Shown here: piece after piece, positions 32,825 through 44,200 of the stretch | Layout of the letters: each line of letters begins with the position of its first letter | Position numbering within the stretch: the stretch's first letter is position 1 | NCBI RefSeq assembly: GCF_030272615.1 | Contig: NC_081405.1 | Location: 316,076,041 to 316,140,040, forward strand | Reading direction: 5' to 3' | Length of the DNA: 64,000 nt | Source of the DNA: Cryptomeria japonica | Taxonomy: Eukaryota > Streptophyta > Pinopsida > Cupressales > Cupressaceae | Position numbers and translations under genes: made by a program | The notes under the pieces: generated by a model | Told to the model about the DNA's origin: nothing | Seen by the model: the letters and a program-made list of their open reading frames with translations, nothing else | The model's database searches: none

Positions 32825-33963
32825 TATATACACCTAAAATGGTCTGAAGATAATTAATTAAATAAGGAATTATTTAATTAATCCCCCTCCCCAATTTAAT
32901 TGAATTCATTAGAAATTTAATTAAATTCTCCCTTTCATCTACTTATTAATAAATCTAAAGATTTATTTAATAGGTTCATTTCAAAAGTCCCCTTTGATTA
33001 ATTAATCCTCCCCCATTAAATTCATTCCTTCTAAACCTCTAATTAATTAAAACAAATCAATTTATGAGTTGTTGAGAATTAATTAATATTTTCTTATTAT
33101 TTGAATTTTTAAATTCAAATTACCCACATGCCTCCTAACTTCTAACCACCTAACCTAACCATCCCTCTAACCTAACCCATTTCACCTAACCTTGGGTTTG
33201 CCTAACGTTATCCTATCTTGCACATCCTAACCTCCTTATGCTAACCTCCTATTGTGTGGATATTCTTCCCTTGAGACACATGGCACTTAGGCCACATGTC
33301 TCCTCTCTTGGACACTTGCCCTTTTGTGAGCAAGGCTCCTTGACACTTGTCACCACAGAGATGACAAGTGTCCCTTCTTCCAACGTCTTCTTCAACCTCC
33401 TCCAATTTAACCCTTGATATCTTCAGACTCAATCTTGACCGTTGATTCCTGCCACCTCACCCTTGGCCTTGGAAATCCTATAAATATACCTTATTTTGGA
33501 GCACAAAGGATCCCATCTCATTTCATCTTATGCATTGTTACTATAGGCATATATCTTTTAGCATATCATTTGAGCATTGTTGTTATAGGCAATTGCATCT
33601 TAGATTTAGTTTAATTTGATAATTTCCTAGCATAATTGTTGAATCATGTAGCTTAATCAATCTCTTTTTTTAGCTTAATCATGCACATCATTAGCTTAAT
33701 TAGTCTCTTGGATCTATATAGCTTAATCAATCTCATAATTGCATATCATTAGCATTTCAAATCCCCCATCTAGGTGTAGTCAAGTTACTAGGATTGCTTA
33801 TCTCGATCTGAGAGAAAATCCATACTCGCATCTCTTAGGAGGTAATAGGTTGCTTTGTCATGGTTTTATCTTTCTTTTTCTTATGATTTGCTAACCATGC
33901 TTGTAATGATCTATTGAGTGTTTTGTGTTGCAGTTGCAGGTATCACACTTCATAGGCACGACA
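32825..33963 (+). repeat. LTR of Ty3-like element G2
   Basis: It starts TATATACACCTAAAATGG, a decayed form of TGTAGACACCTAAAATTG, continues through AATTAATTAAATAA-type runs, and ends CATAGGCACGACA before the primer site. Length is about 1,139 bp. A TATA-like CTATAAATATACC at 33,478 with downstream transcribed-looking sequence fits an LTR promoter. Confidence 0.75.
33478..33490 (+). promoter_or_regulatory. TATA box of the G2 LTR
   Basis: CTATAAATATACC lies about 480 bp before the LTR end, a normal place for the LTR promoter; the transcript start would be near 33,510. Confidence 0.5.
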
Positions 33964-33966
33964 TTT

Positions 33967-33984
33967 TGGCGCCCATCGTGGGGC
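33967..33984 (+). other. Primer binding site of element G2
   Basis: TGGCGCCCATCGTGGGGC directly after the LTR end. TGGCGCC-type sites are standard in plant Ty3 elements; the exact tRNA was not determined. Confidence 0.75.
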
Positions 33985-34054
33985 CGGAAATCTCATTTTT
34001 TGCCTCTCAAGCTTCATCAAATCTTCATTTCTGGCCAAGTCTGAATTAGAATAT

Positions 34055-34225
34055 CGTACGAGTTCCTTTTCAATCTCACACGAGCTTCTTTGTGCATAGA
34101 AATGAAAATTCTTTCTTACTCGTATGAGCTTTTAAGGATTCTGAAGTGTCATACAAGCTCCATTTTGCACTCGTACAATCATGGAAAGATACTCGTACGG
34201 TCAGGTAAATAGTGTCATACAAAAT
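34055..34225. repeat. Cluster of CGTACGAG-type motifs in the G2 leader
   Basis: About seven variants of (T)CGTACGAGC or TCATACAAGC occur near 34,054, 34,077, 34,119, 34,150, 34,176, 34,193 and 34,214, beginning about 90 nt after the primer site. Two contain the palindrome CGTACG. The same motif recurs in a second cluster at 35.27-35.49 kb. Confidence 0.65.
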
Positions 34226-35266
34226 TCTGCTTCTGTGTTTTCAAAGCAGATTGCATTTTAGGGTTTTCATGCTTCAATTTGATAATTACTAATGCTAACC
34301 CTGGTCTGTTTGTGAGTTTTTTGGCAGCGTAACTGATTTTTTGCAGGACGATTATCTAAGATTACGCTTGTCAAAGCTCCATTTCATCCAAACATCATGA
34401 CTACTAATGCATCTATTGTGCAGGTTGCCTAGGAAGACTTCGCCAAACTTTATGTTTTCTTTAAATTTTATAGGAACACTTGTTTTTGCTAATGGAAATG
34501 AACAATCATTTTTAATGTGTTTTGATGATAGGCGAGTATGCTTTCACCTTTCTTAAGTGATCAAAAAGCTAGACTCATCCTTTACTTTCATTAGTGCATA
34601 TCTTTAGCGAGCCTGCCCTCCCAAGGAGCTAATAACTCTTAGCCATTAAGGTCGGTGAGAGGGGAACGACCTAAGTGGGAACGGCTAATGCCAAGTAATC
34701 CAACCCACTATAAAATAAATGTGATTTGATTAAAATCAAGTCAATGAAAGTGCTTGGGAATAGCTCTCCTCCGTACCTTTGGATATATCAAACCTTGGTT
34801 TTCAAGGCTGGGAGACTTCTTAATTAAGTTTATACCCCAACGCGCTGAATGGATCCCTTACTAGTTCCAATTAAATTAGAAGTTACTAGATTCACCTCCG
34901 AAAGGGTGATAATCTTTGTGCAAGAGAGATAGTAACTCTCCCAAGACCCTTGCCATATCGTGCCCCCATTAGTGTTTGGAGTCAGATAATACGACGTTGA
35001 GAATCCATTGCGTGAGACTCAGCAGTCGTATTCTGATTAGCTATTGGGTGTGTACGTAAGTTTGCAAGCAAAGGTTTTCTCTCTCAACCAACTTCCTTAG
35101 GTAGCATATTTTACTTGAGGTCACTTATCATATCACGTGTTTGCTATGTCTTCATCCCTGAAACAAGAAAATTAGACATCTAAAACTGGAGAACATAAGA
35201 AAAACATAAAACTTCAATGATAAAAAATCTGTCCAAACAACACTTTTTACCTCTGTTCTATCTTGA
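34226..35266 (+). other. G2 interior, no coding frame recognised
   Basis: Contains phrases such as GAGAGGGGAACGACCTAAG (about 34,650) and an otherwise featureless leader. No gag motif is seen before the transposase-like pseudogene begins, so G2 appears truncated. Confidence 0.4.
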
Positions 35267-35490
35267 GTCATATGAGCTTGTGTTTTGTCATACGAGCCTT
35301 CCTGTTTGTCATATGGTTTACAAATTTTTTTTGTACAAGCCTTCTTGTTTGTCATATGGTTTAGAAAGTATTTTCGTACGAGGCCTCTGGTTCATCGTTT
35401 TGCTCAGTGGAAATTGTCATACGAGCTTGTGCTTTGTCATTTGATATTCTTGATTTATCGTATGGACCTATATGTATTGTCATCTAAAGC
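35267..35490. repeat. Second cluster of TCATACGAGC motifs
   Basis: Roughly ten variants (TCATACGAGC, TCATATGG, CGTACGAGG) occur from 35,267 to 35,480, often followed by CTTGT or CTTCCTGTTTG, about 20-25 bp apart. The minus and plus short frames here are products of the repetition. Confidence 0.6.
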
Positions 35491-35695
35491 TTCTTACTAG
35501 AATGATTATAACACAATTACAATGTGCACAAAATAAAATTAAGAAGAAGATAACTAATACAATGTTGTTTATGAAACCAAAATTGTATCAAATGTAGACA
35601 AATACAATGTTAAAGGGACAAAGAAAAAAATTATCATAATTAAATATAAAAGAGTTCACACAATTAACACAAACTTACATGCATATAAATTTGAC

Positions 35696-38689
35696 TCAAC
35701 CTAATGTATCATCTGTATCCTCTCTCTTTTGCAATGCATCTATGATTGCCTCATGCTCTTCTATTGAAAGTGTTCACAATACCTTATTAGTAGGTCTACC
35801 TTTGTATCTTTATAATTTGATGTGTGGTGCCACCACCAACTGAGAGTACTGTATAATATTCTTTTCTGATTGGTAGTCTTCATAAGCTGGTAATCCATTC
35901 CTTGTTAAGTATTTGCATAGCCATGTGCCAACTACCACAACAGACCCAACTGGATACTGAAAACCATCATCATCTACTTGGTCACATATCAACTTTTTCT
36001 TAGGTTCTACACATCTAGCTAGCCAATATTCAACCTGCTCATCATTATCCTCAGTGCAACAACAACATACACATGTCCTAGAAAAAAATTTAAGTACATG
36101 TAGAAATAAAACCTGTTAGAATTTTTAATTCAAATACAATCATAAATTATATGAAAATACATAAAAAAAAATATATAATTTAAAGTTATAAACAAGAAAT
36201 TGAATTAAATTACCAGGTTGTATGAGGTCTAAAACATGATCATAATCTTTTGATGCAAATGCATGATCCGGGTCTTCATTTCTTCTAACATTTTGATATT
36301 GTGTGTCACTAGGTGTTAAGAATTTTTGTTTCCATTCTTCAACCCATTCCGTATTCTCGCATTCTTCCCATTCACCCGCAACACAAAATTGATAAAACCT
36401 TGCAAGCGCTCTAGTCCATATAATCCAAGTTTTAGAATTAGAACTCTTAATTGAATGCCATCTACCTGACCCATTGATTGTATCACAATCATATCTTGGA
36501 AGGATATTCTCCTCTTTAACTAGCTAGAAGAAATGTCCAATTGTAGAAATCTGACTTGATCCTATGGATAAAGTTGCACTACACTAATCCATAATTTCCC
36601 TTGCATTTTAAAATTTAGCCTTTTCCTCAAATTTGAGTTGCTATATGCAAAGGGATCTCTTAACACATGCACCGACACCATCATGTTCTCCATTCTCATG
36701 TCTAGCCTAGAAAAAACTCCACATGTGTTTGATATTAGTTTTCTTATGAATCCTACTCAACCAATAAAACATTCTAGCATTCTTGAATTGTCCTGTGCAA
36801 TTATCTGACAATATTGGATGTTGTGTCATTTGAATTTCTCTCTCCCTAAAATTCTCAAAAAAGGTCGCGAAGCAATACTAGACAAACCTAGATAAGTGTA
36901 ATTTATTATCACTCATATAGAAATGATACTCTCAAAATTTTATGATCCTCTTTTGTACTATCTGATGCATGCCTATAGACAATATAGATAAAAGTTGATA
37001 CTTGCACTAAATTGTAGTATTGTTATTGGACCTCATCATGTGGTGCAAGCATGTAGTTCTCTGCAAAGTCAACGAATGAAAGTATACTACCAACAAAAAA
37101 TGTATCCTTACATATTCAAAATTGACCATCGAGTCATCTATAATTTTGAGAGTGTTTAATATATATAGGTACGATCTTACTCTTAAATACATTCATAAAT
37201 GCATGAACACTAACTTTTTTAGTGCTTAGATCAGACTGTCTTCCAACCTTTCCATCCTTCAATGGATACTCAACAATTTTAAATCTTTTAACATCAACTA
37301 ATTGTTGTAAAAAATCATTTGAAATATTTTCATGCAAACATTCATCCAACAATGCAATATTGCCACATATATCACATACATCGAAAACACGTGCATTGAA
37401 AAGAAAAATTTTCTCATTTGGTGGGTTGCAAAACAAACTTGATATAAAATCCTTTATAGTTTCAGCTGGTATATTTATACCACATTCTTGCAACATTCCA
37501 TTACTATGCATGGTAACACGTATATATGAAAATACATCATAATGGTAGCAAAATTGAACATGAGTTTTGCAACAACATGTGACTCTTTCCTTGTTAATTC
37601 AAACATACCAAGGTTTACACTTTTCAAAAGACCTTTGACAAATGCTAATAGTCAACACGTTATCATCCAAAATAAATTTGTACAATTCAGTTTGAGTCAT
37701 GTCCAATAGGTGTTTGGGATGTGGATCACGAATTTTTGACCCAACTATTAATTTAAGAAGATCTCTAGCATTAGGTGATACTCTCATATTATCGTGCCAT
37801 AATTTTTCGATCAAATTTTTGACTTCACTAGTAAGTTTCATATCATTTCTTAGTAGTCTACCACTAAAAGTCCACAAATTGTTTGTCAGATCACTTTCAA
37901 AGTGAACTCTTCTTTTTATAGCTCTTGACAATGTTTTATGATGAATTTTAAGATATCCACTCATGTTACTCATCATTCTTTTATCAGAAGTTGTTTGGCT
38001 TACTAAAGCTGCTGTTATTGCCCATCGTGTCGCATTTTTATCTTTAGAACAATTTTTCTTTTTGGTTGTATCAAAAGCACTAGCAACAGTCGATACAACT
38101 TGTTTTAAAGACTCATCATTCTTCTTGGGTTTGACATAAAAGCCTAACTTCTTCATCACTTTTTGAATTTTATTCATTTTAATAAGTTGTACCATTAATT
38201 GACATTGAAACCCAAATTTCTTATTATAAAAAAATGTCTAAACAATCTATTTGCATGTGTCCTAATCTGTCTCCATGAAACCAAGCCAGGAAGATCGTCT
38301 AGTACATCACTTTTAATTTTAAAATTTTCATTCATTTGATTACCATTTAAACATGTTTCATTTTCAATTGATGTTTCTATGTCTACATCCACATTATTGG
38401 TTTCAGTTCCAAGTGGTTTTTCAATTGCATTTGGAGTTTCAATTTCAGTTTCATTTGGGGTTTGATTTTCAATTGGCGTTTGATTTAATAAGTAATCTTC
38501 TTCTCCTAAATCACGAATTTCTTCATGAGAAAAAACATAGGGCTATGAAGACAAAAATGTATCCAATAATGGATTAGAAGATGCACATGAATTAAAAGGT
38601 TCTATTGTGTTTCCTTCATTAGCATTTATGGTCTCATCGATGTTCTCCTCTTCTGAAATGATTGTGGAACTTGAAGCTCCTTGTTTCAT
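35696..38689 (-). pseudogene. DDE-type transposase-like pseudogene
   Basis: A long decayed coding region reads on the minus strand from ATG 38,689 (MKQGASSSTIISEEENIDET) through an acidic N-terminus, LPGLVSWRQIRTHANRLFRH (about 38,255-38,310), an open frame at 37,599-38,195 with PNARDLLKLIVGSKIRDPHP, a second at 37,134-37,511 with paired Cys motifs (DVCDICGN), then SFVDFAENY (about 37,070; first acidic residue), ILSDNCTGQFKN (about 36,800; second) and HENGEHDGVGACVKR (about 36,660). These three boxes resemble an RNase H-fold DDE core. The C-terminal part reads DDDGFQYPVGSVVVVGTWL to a TGA at 35,696. A 136-bp GT..AG intron candidate lies at 36,078-36,213, although a simple join does not keep frame. 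About ten stops or shifts. Family not assigned. Confidence 0.6.
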
Positions 38690-38903
38690 TCTCTCTTCTC
38701 TTTCACTAATGTATTACCTCCTTCTCCCTATTTGTTGCAATCTCCTCAATTGTCAGAACCTTCCATTGCCTCTTCCTGCATTGATTTGATCCCACTACTG
38801 CACCAAATTTTTAATTCGAATCGATCTCCTTATCAAATTGATAATAAGACAAAAAAGTGAATGATTAATCAAAACATTTTCTTTGCAGATCGTACCCATC
38901 AGG

Positions 38904-38931
38904 CAATGATTGAAAAATCATTCAATCATTG
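38904..38931. repeat. Perfect 11-bp inverted repeat upstream of the transposase-like gene
   Basis: Arms CAATGATTGAA and TTCAATCATTG are separated by six bases. It lies about 215 bp upstream of the presumed ATG, between the gene and the AAATGGGTGCC cluster. Confidence 0.6.
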
Positions 38932-38972
38932 GGATTTGTGCTTGTGGGCTAGATTCTGGCCCAATGGATCTT

Positions 38973-39118
38973 TTCAGAAATGGGTGCTCGTTATTTAATG
39001 AAATGGGTGCCAGTTTTAGAATCAGGTGCTTGTTTGTAAAAATGGGTATCCGTTTTTCTTTCAACGGTACAAAGCGAAATGGGTGCCAATTTTTTGAATT
39101 TTTAAAACGGGTGCCTAA
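38973..39118. repeat. Six direct repeats of AAATGGGTGCC
   Basis: Copies near 38,973, 39,000, 39,021, 39,041, 39,076 and 39,107 follow the pattern AAATGGGTGCC plus (A/C)(A/G)TT, with one or two changes each. Short subterminal direct repeats are common at ends of plant DNA transposons, where transposase binds. I did not find a matching cluster at the other end of the pseudogene. Confidence 0.6.
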
Positions 39119-40554
39119 TTTTTAAAATTAGTGGTAGGAAACAACTATTAGCCTTGTTTTTTCCTTTGAGATAGCCTTGGTCCCACCAAATCCATGCTTG
39201 GACCTCCAAAAAAATGGCCAAGGTAAAACAACATCATATTTCTACCTTGGCCTAATTTTTTTGGGGGCCATCCTTATTAATTTTTTTGACAAAACAAAAA
39301 CCCATTAGATTTTTTAGTGTCTTGATTTTAGAAATGTAAATTTCAAAGTGATAAGATTTTTTTTACTATTTTTGTACTATTTTTTAATTAAAAAAGGTAC
39401 CTAAACCTAAAATACCGATGTTCAGTAAAACCTTAATAACTTTTTTGCTTTTTAGGTTTTTAGAAAAAAAATTATGACATCGATCTACATACAATTATTT
39501 TGAATATTAAAAAAAAATTGAAGAATAGAAAATTTTCATCAAATTATGGTGGTCGTACACCCGATGTTTTGAAAATATACTTTATTGTCTGTTAAAAATT
39601 AATTAAAAAAAATATATTCAATAAAAAAAAAGCAAAAATATTCTCATCAATATTTCATGTCTTCGGTATCATTTCCCATAAGTGTTTGAAAAAATTCATT
39701 TATTTCCATAAAAAAGGGTGGTCATACATGTGTGGTATTGTCCTGTATTTGGTGTCTTAGGTATCATTTCGCAGAAGGATTTGCAAAAATTCATTTATTT
39801 GCATCAAAGAAGGGTGGCCACACGTGTGGTATTGTCCTGAAATTTTTTTTTTGAAAAACCAATTTTTAAACATGTCTACTAAAACACGATTTCTACCATT
39901 TGGGTATTTAAATCAATTACATATTTGAAAAGTAGACTCTGAGCACTACATTTTCTATTACCGAATTTTTTTGAGATTCAATCTCTAAGTGCATAAAATT
40001 TTGACATCAATCGACAAAAAAATTGAAAAACAGAGAAAACACTTCCACTTTTTGCCCCAAAAGTGGGACTCAACTTCTTGTAGCCACCCGATTCATGTAA
40101 CAACAAGATAAGACCACAAATGTGGAATTTCTCCTACATACATCATTCCTATGTGCACACTTCACTAAGTGTCTCATATCCAAACTACTATGAGATGCAT
40201 TATCCTGTCAGCTTAAGTTAAGTTTAATTATGAGAAATAATTTACACCAATAAGATTTAGCCAGGATTAAATAAAAAGGCGCATACTTGAGATTAAGGGC
40301 CTAATTTTATGACATGTGAAATGATGAGAGAGGACCTTGGTTTAATTAAATTATTAATCAAATACCTATAGAATTCCTATAATGCATAATACAATGGGAG
40401 ACACTAAGGTGATTTCTAACTCAGCGAGTCATTGGACAACCTAATTAAGAGTGTATAATTTATGACACTACACTTGGGCATTACATTAACCTTCACTCAG
40501 ATTATTGTAGTTTATAATAGATATTCACATAGTTGAATTTAAATGCTCGATAGA
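39119..40554. other. AT-rich non-coding stretch
   Basis: No gene recognised. It contains a short inverted GCCAAGG/CCTTGGC-type arrangement at 39,170-39,270 and the 95-bp tandem duplication listed separately. Confidence 0.4.
39658..39840. repeat. 95-bp tandem duplication
   Basis: 39,658 and 39,753 each begin TGTCTT(C/A)GGTATCATTTC and continue to GTGTGGTATTGTCCTG, with a dozen or so differences. Confidence 0.8.
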
Positions 40555-40860
40555 TGTGTTGGATGCATCTCTTATGTGAGCATGAATTTGAAGTACATTA
40601 CATCAAGGAAAGGAGAATGTAGTGGTAGATGTTTTGAGCAAGTGACGACATGAACTTTCATGCATGATCATGGGCATAGATTTGATGTATCACATCTTGC
40701 AATAATTACTTGAGGATCAATAGTTTTGTGAGATACAAGTAGAGTTATAGTCTCAGAGGGCCCTTAATAGAGAATATGTAGGATATAATATTGAATCTAG
40801 ATCGATTAATGAAACATAGGGGTTGTATATACGTACCACAAGTCAGAGATCTTCGGACCT
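40540..40860 (+). pseudogene. Ty3/gypsy RNase H-integrase linker fragment
   Basis: The plus strand around 40,575-40,720 is recognisably the same region as 62,540-62,700 in element T: EFEVHYIK, then (shifted) GKENVVVDVLSK, MGIDLMYHILQ.LLEDQ. Stops and a frameshift are present. It is an isolated scrap of a Tekay/Del-like element. Confidence 0.6.
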
Positions 40861-41665
40861 TGGTTTTATTGAAGACTCATAGGACACCCAATATTTACAT
40901 TATATTATGAACCCTAATTATAGGATTCACATTTACTCCTTTTATATTTCTAACTATTAAATCACTATAATACATGTGGTGATGTCTACCTTAGGTCACA
41001 AATTTCCTACAAAATCCTTTTAGCTATTTCACATTCAAGAATTTGTCTACACGCTACCTTTATAGGCTAGCTTAATTTGTTGATATACCAAAATGAAAAA
41101 TAAATATTCTCTTAAGATTCTAAACTTTTTCTCTAATACTATTTAACACAATTATGGATGGAAGGCACAATCAAGAATTGTCTATCCAATGTAGAATGGT
41201 AGTCAAATGTAACATGTTCTAATGCAATTGAACTTAATTATATATAGTCAAGAATAGAAAATATATCCTCCATCTTCATTGAACCAATCTTTCAACATGT
41301 TATTACAATTGTTTGATTTACAAACTACATTACTTGAATGATATTGTAATATACCATTCAAATTTGATTGCCAACTTGAATATACAACTAACTACATTTA
41401 AATGGTTATGAATAAAGTTTATATAGTGTCTCCTTGGTTTAGGATTGATCTCAATTAGTTACAAGTAGGTGTAAATCTCAATGTCAAATAAAATGTATAA
41501 GTGGAATATTTTGGATTGGGAGTAATGTTGGTGGATATATAGACCTCAATAAAATCTATACCTTGAGGTCTCATGAGCGCAAAATATTATTTGAAGATTT
41601 CTTTGTGGAAAGCTATGAGAAGGTTGTGAAAATCTTGGATAGGTAAAGCAGGGTTTGATCTCACT

Positions 41666-41910
41666 CTATTATGGCCAATAAGGATCAAAAGTCAATTTAT
41701 ACTTGTTTGGCAATCAAAATATCCTAACATTTTAATAAACCACTAAAATGTCCAAATTGAACATGCAATTCTAATCATAAAAAATGATTTGCAACTATTG
41801 TGGCCATTAAGGGTCAAGAGTAAATTTATTCTTGTTTGGTAATCAAAATTTCTGGACATTTGAATACATCATTAAAAGATCTAAAATGAACACACATTTC
41901 AAGATTAGAT
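41666..41910. repeat. 129-bp tandem duplication
   Basis: Two diverged copies start CTATT(A/G)TGGCCA(A/T)TAAG at 41,666 and 41,795 and share CTTGTTTGG(C/T)AATCAAAAT further on. The surrounding 40.9-42.2 kb is AT-rich without recognised genes. Confidence 0.75.
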
Positions 41911-42307
41911 CTGTAATTACAATTAAATATGACCAAACATTTAATGAATAACTAATGACTAAAATTTAATTTAAAACCTACAAAATAAAATTAAAAAATT
42001 CGTTCAAGCACGATTGCAAAGCCAAAGTTTAATTATACTTTCCCATTCTCAGATTATAACGCTTTGTCGACAGTATTTTCATTCTGATAATACTAACTCT
42101 CAACGAGCTTCTTGGTGATTGCTTACATATGAACGGGCTTCTTGGTGCCCTTATTGTGCTCACACCATTTATTTATTTATTTATGCGAAGCTGTTGGAAT
42201 GCTAACAGGTGAGTTTGCGATGGGGGGCAACTTGCATAATTTTATACAGAATTCCTTTTACAGACTAACCGACATCTGGACCGTTGATGGTCGCCCCCCG
42301 TCGCATT

Positions 42308-42535
42308 CTACGCCGTTGATGGACTAGGGGCAGCAGGCGAAGGCGGAGATTTAACATTACATGGACCCTCCTTACAACCTTCTCCACAATAATCTGGAGT
42401 GGTTCCACAGTACCCATATTCGCTGCAGCACTCTCCTGCAGCGCACCCACAATTTTGTGCTGAGCTAAATTCCAGCTCTCCAAGGAATATCAGCGTGGCC
42501 ATCATTAACACTAAAATCTTTGTATAACTCGCCGT
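42308..42535 (-). pseudogene. Hevein-domain / class IV chitinase-type gene, truncated, start codon lost
   Basis: On the minus strand a secretion signal (KILVLMMATLIFLGELEFSS-like) leads into a chitin-binding hevein domain starting QNCGCAAGECCSEYGYCG, with eight Cys in the expected spacing, then a proline/serine linker (SPPSPAAPSPSTA) and TAG at 42,308. Class I and IV chitinases continue with a ~200-residue glycosyl hydrolase 19 domain, absent here. In frame upstream, the codon where the start should be is ACG (42,533-42,535) followed by GCG AGT TAT ACA AAG, so the first real ATG is internal (42,505) and leaves a shortened signal peptide. A good TATA box lies upstream. Most likely a recent pseudogene; a short hevein-like peptide made from the internal ATG cannot be excluded. 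Confidence 0.8.
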
Positions 42536-42585
42536 GCCTCAAATCTTGTTGCTTTGATTTGCGAATTATGTGCAGCTATGTGTGG

Positions 42586-42593
42586 TATTTATA
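42586..42593 (-). promoter_or_regulatory. TATA box of the chitinase-type gene
   Basis: The minus strand reads GCTATAAATACC, a consensus plant TATA box, about 50 bp upstream of the former start codon. It supports the claim that the gene fragment kept its promoter. Confidence 0.6.
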
Positions 42594-42599
42594 GCGGTG

Positions 42600-43506
42600 T
42601 AGAGGAAACTCTTCATTCGCTAAAGATAGTGTGCATGCATCAGCTCTCGTCTGTAATTCCTGTCGTTGGTGGCTTTGAGAACTTATATTTAATGGAGGAC
42701 GGCCCTACTTCTATATTATTTAAATGGAAGAATATAAATTTTGTTTGATTGTCACAAAAAGGCCGAATAAATATTCTCAAGACTTTGGATAAACACCTGG
42801 AGATGGACCATTTCCGCACAAGCAGGCTGTAAATAAGTGTCGAGTGTTGGCCCCACCTAGGTTAACCACTAATAATGGTGCCCCTCTGGTTTTGTAAAAG
42901 CTGCAGCCGTTTATGGACAGAATAATTATGTACTCCAATAAATCCAGCTCTCTTCAAAGCTTTGTAATTAACAGACAAAAAACCATCAGTAATGAGGATT
43001 GTTCCATCCCTTCAAATGTTTTCCTCTCATTGTAATGTGCAAAGAGAAGAAAAGCTGTGCAGATCGGTAATAGCGAGGATTGGCGTCATTATTTTAGCTT
43101 CATTTAGCGGTAATGCCTATAGATGTATTTTATTTATTTATTATATTAAGCAAATCATTTATAGTTCTTAATTTTTACTCTTAATACATATTCTTTTGCA
43201 ATAAGAAACAAAACAAAGTGACTAGAATATTATTATAAATAGAATCACTTAATATTAGGTCTCATAATATTTATTTTTTTAAAGTGGATTGAAGGCATAT
43301 CTGGTTAATACATTAAATTTTAAAATATTTATAACTACACGTGTTCATTAGTATTGATAGCATATTTATATTGGTTGAATAATATCATAACTAATAATCA
43401 TTTAGTATTATGCATCACAATAGTTATTATATTAAGGTTGATTGAATAAATGTTTGATCATAAAACTTATTAGTTAAAATTTTAAAATATTTATAATAAG
43501 TGTGTT
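42600..43506. other. Chitinase-type gene upstream region and AT-rich DNA
   Basis: 42,600-43,080 has more balanced composition and is probably the old promoter. 43,130-43,506 is AT-rich; 43,350-43,450 is repeated in diverged form at 44,240-44,340. Confidence 0.4.
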
Positions 43507-44200
43507 TGTAGACACATAAAAAATGTTCTCTTAATAACCTTAATTTCTTTATTAATTAATTCATTTCAATCCATTGTTTTATTATTCCATTTCATAATAA
43601 TATATTTTTCACATCATATCATACCATTATTACATTAAATCCATTTAATAACATATTCTATATATTTCTATTATTATATTAAATCCATTTAATAAAATAT
43701 CCCTTAGTATCGGCTTCATCCTCTATTTATCCTCTTTCACTTTCATCAGCCACATCCACTTAATCAATGTGAGATACACATTTACTTTTTCACGCAACTC
43801 TTTTATCTCACATTTGTCTTAATACTTGAATCCATCACGAGGACATCTATTTAAACCTCACTTCCTCTTGCTTTTGCATCTCTCTTGCTCTTGCATCTTT
43901 TTTTCCTTGAAAGTTTGATCTTCATAATGTTATCTTAAGATCATTTTGGATCCAAATTTCATCCATTTTGCATAGTTTCAATTGATTTTGCATTTATCGT
44001 CTAATCATCATCCTCCATAACTTCTTGTGCATTGTGTTTGTGAGAGCACTTATCATTAAACACAAGATCCTGGTAGATAGGAGGTCAATGGAGTAAAAAA
44101 TCCATTGAAGGCATATCCGTGTTAGATAGTTATTTCATTTTACACGTGTTTCTTTGGTAGGTACTTCATTGTTATGATGTTGGAATAAATCTAAATCTCT
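43507..44200 (+). repeat. Solo-LTR-like sequence of the G2 family
   Basis: It opens TGTAGACACATAAAAAATG, has a TATA-like TCTATTTAAACC at about 43,848, and shares the late segment CATTAAACACAAGATCCTGG with the LTR at 49.2 kb (CATTACCAAGGACAAGATCA). No primer site or gag follows, so it is probably a solo LTR. The right end is not defined. Confidence 0.5.
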
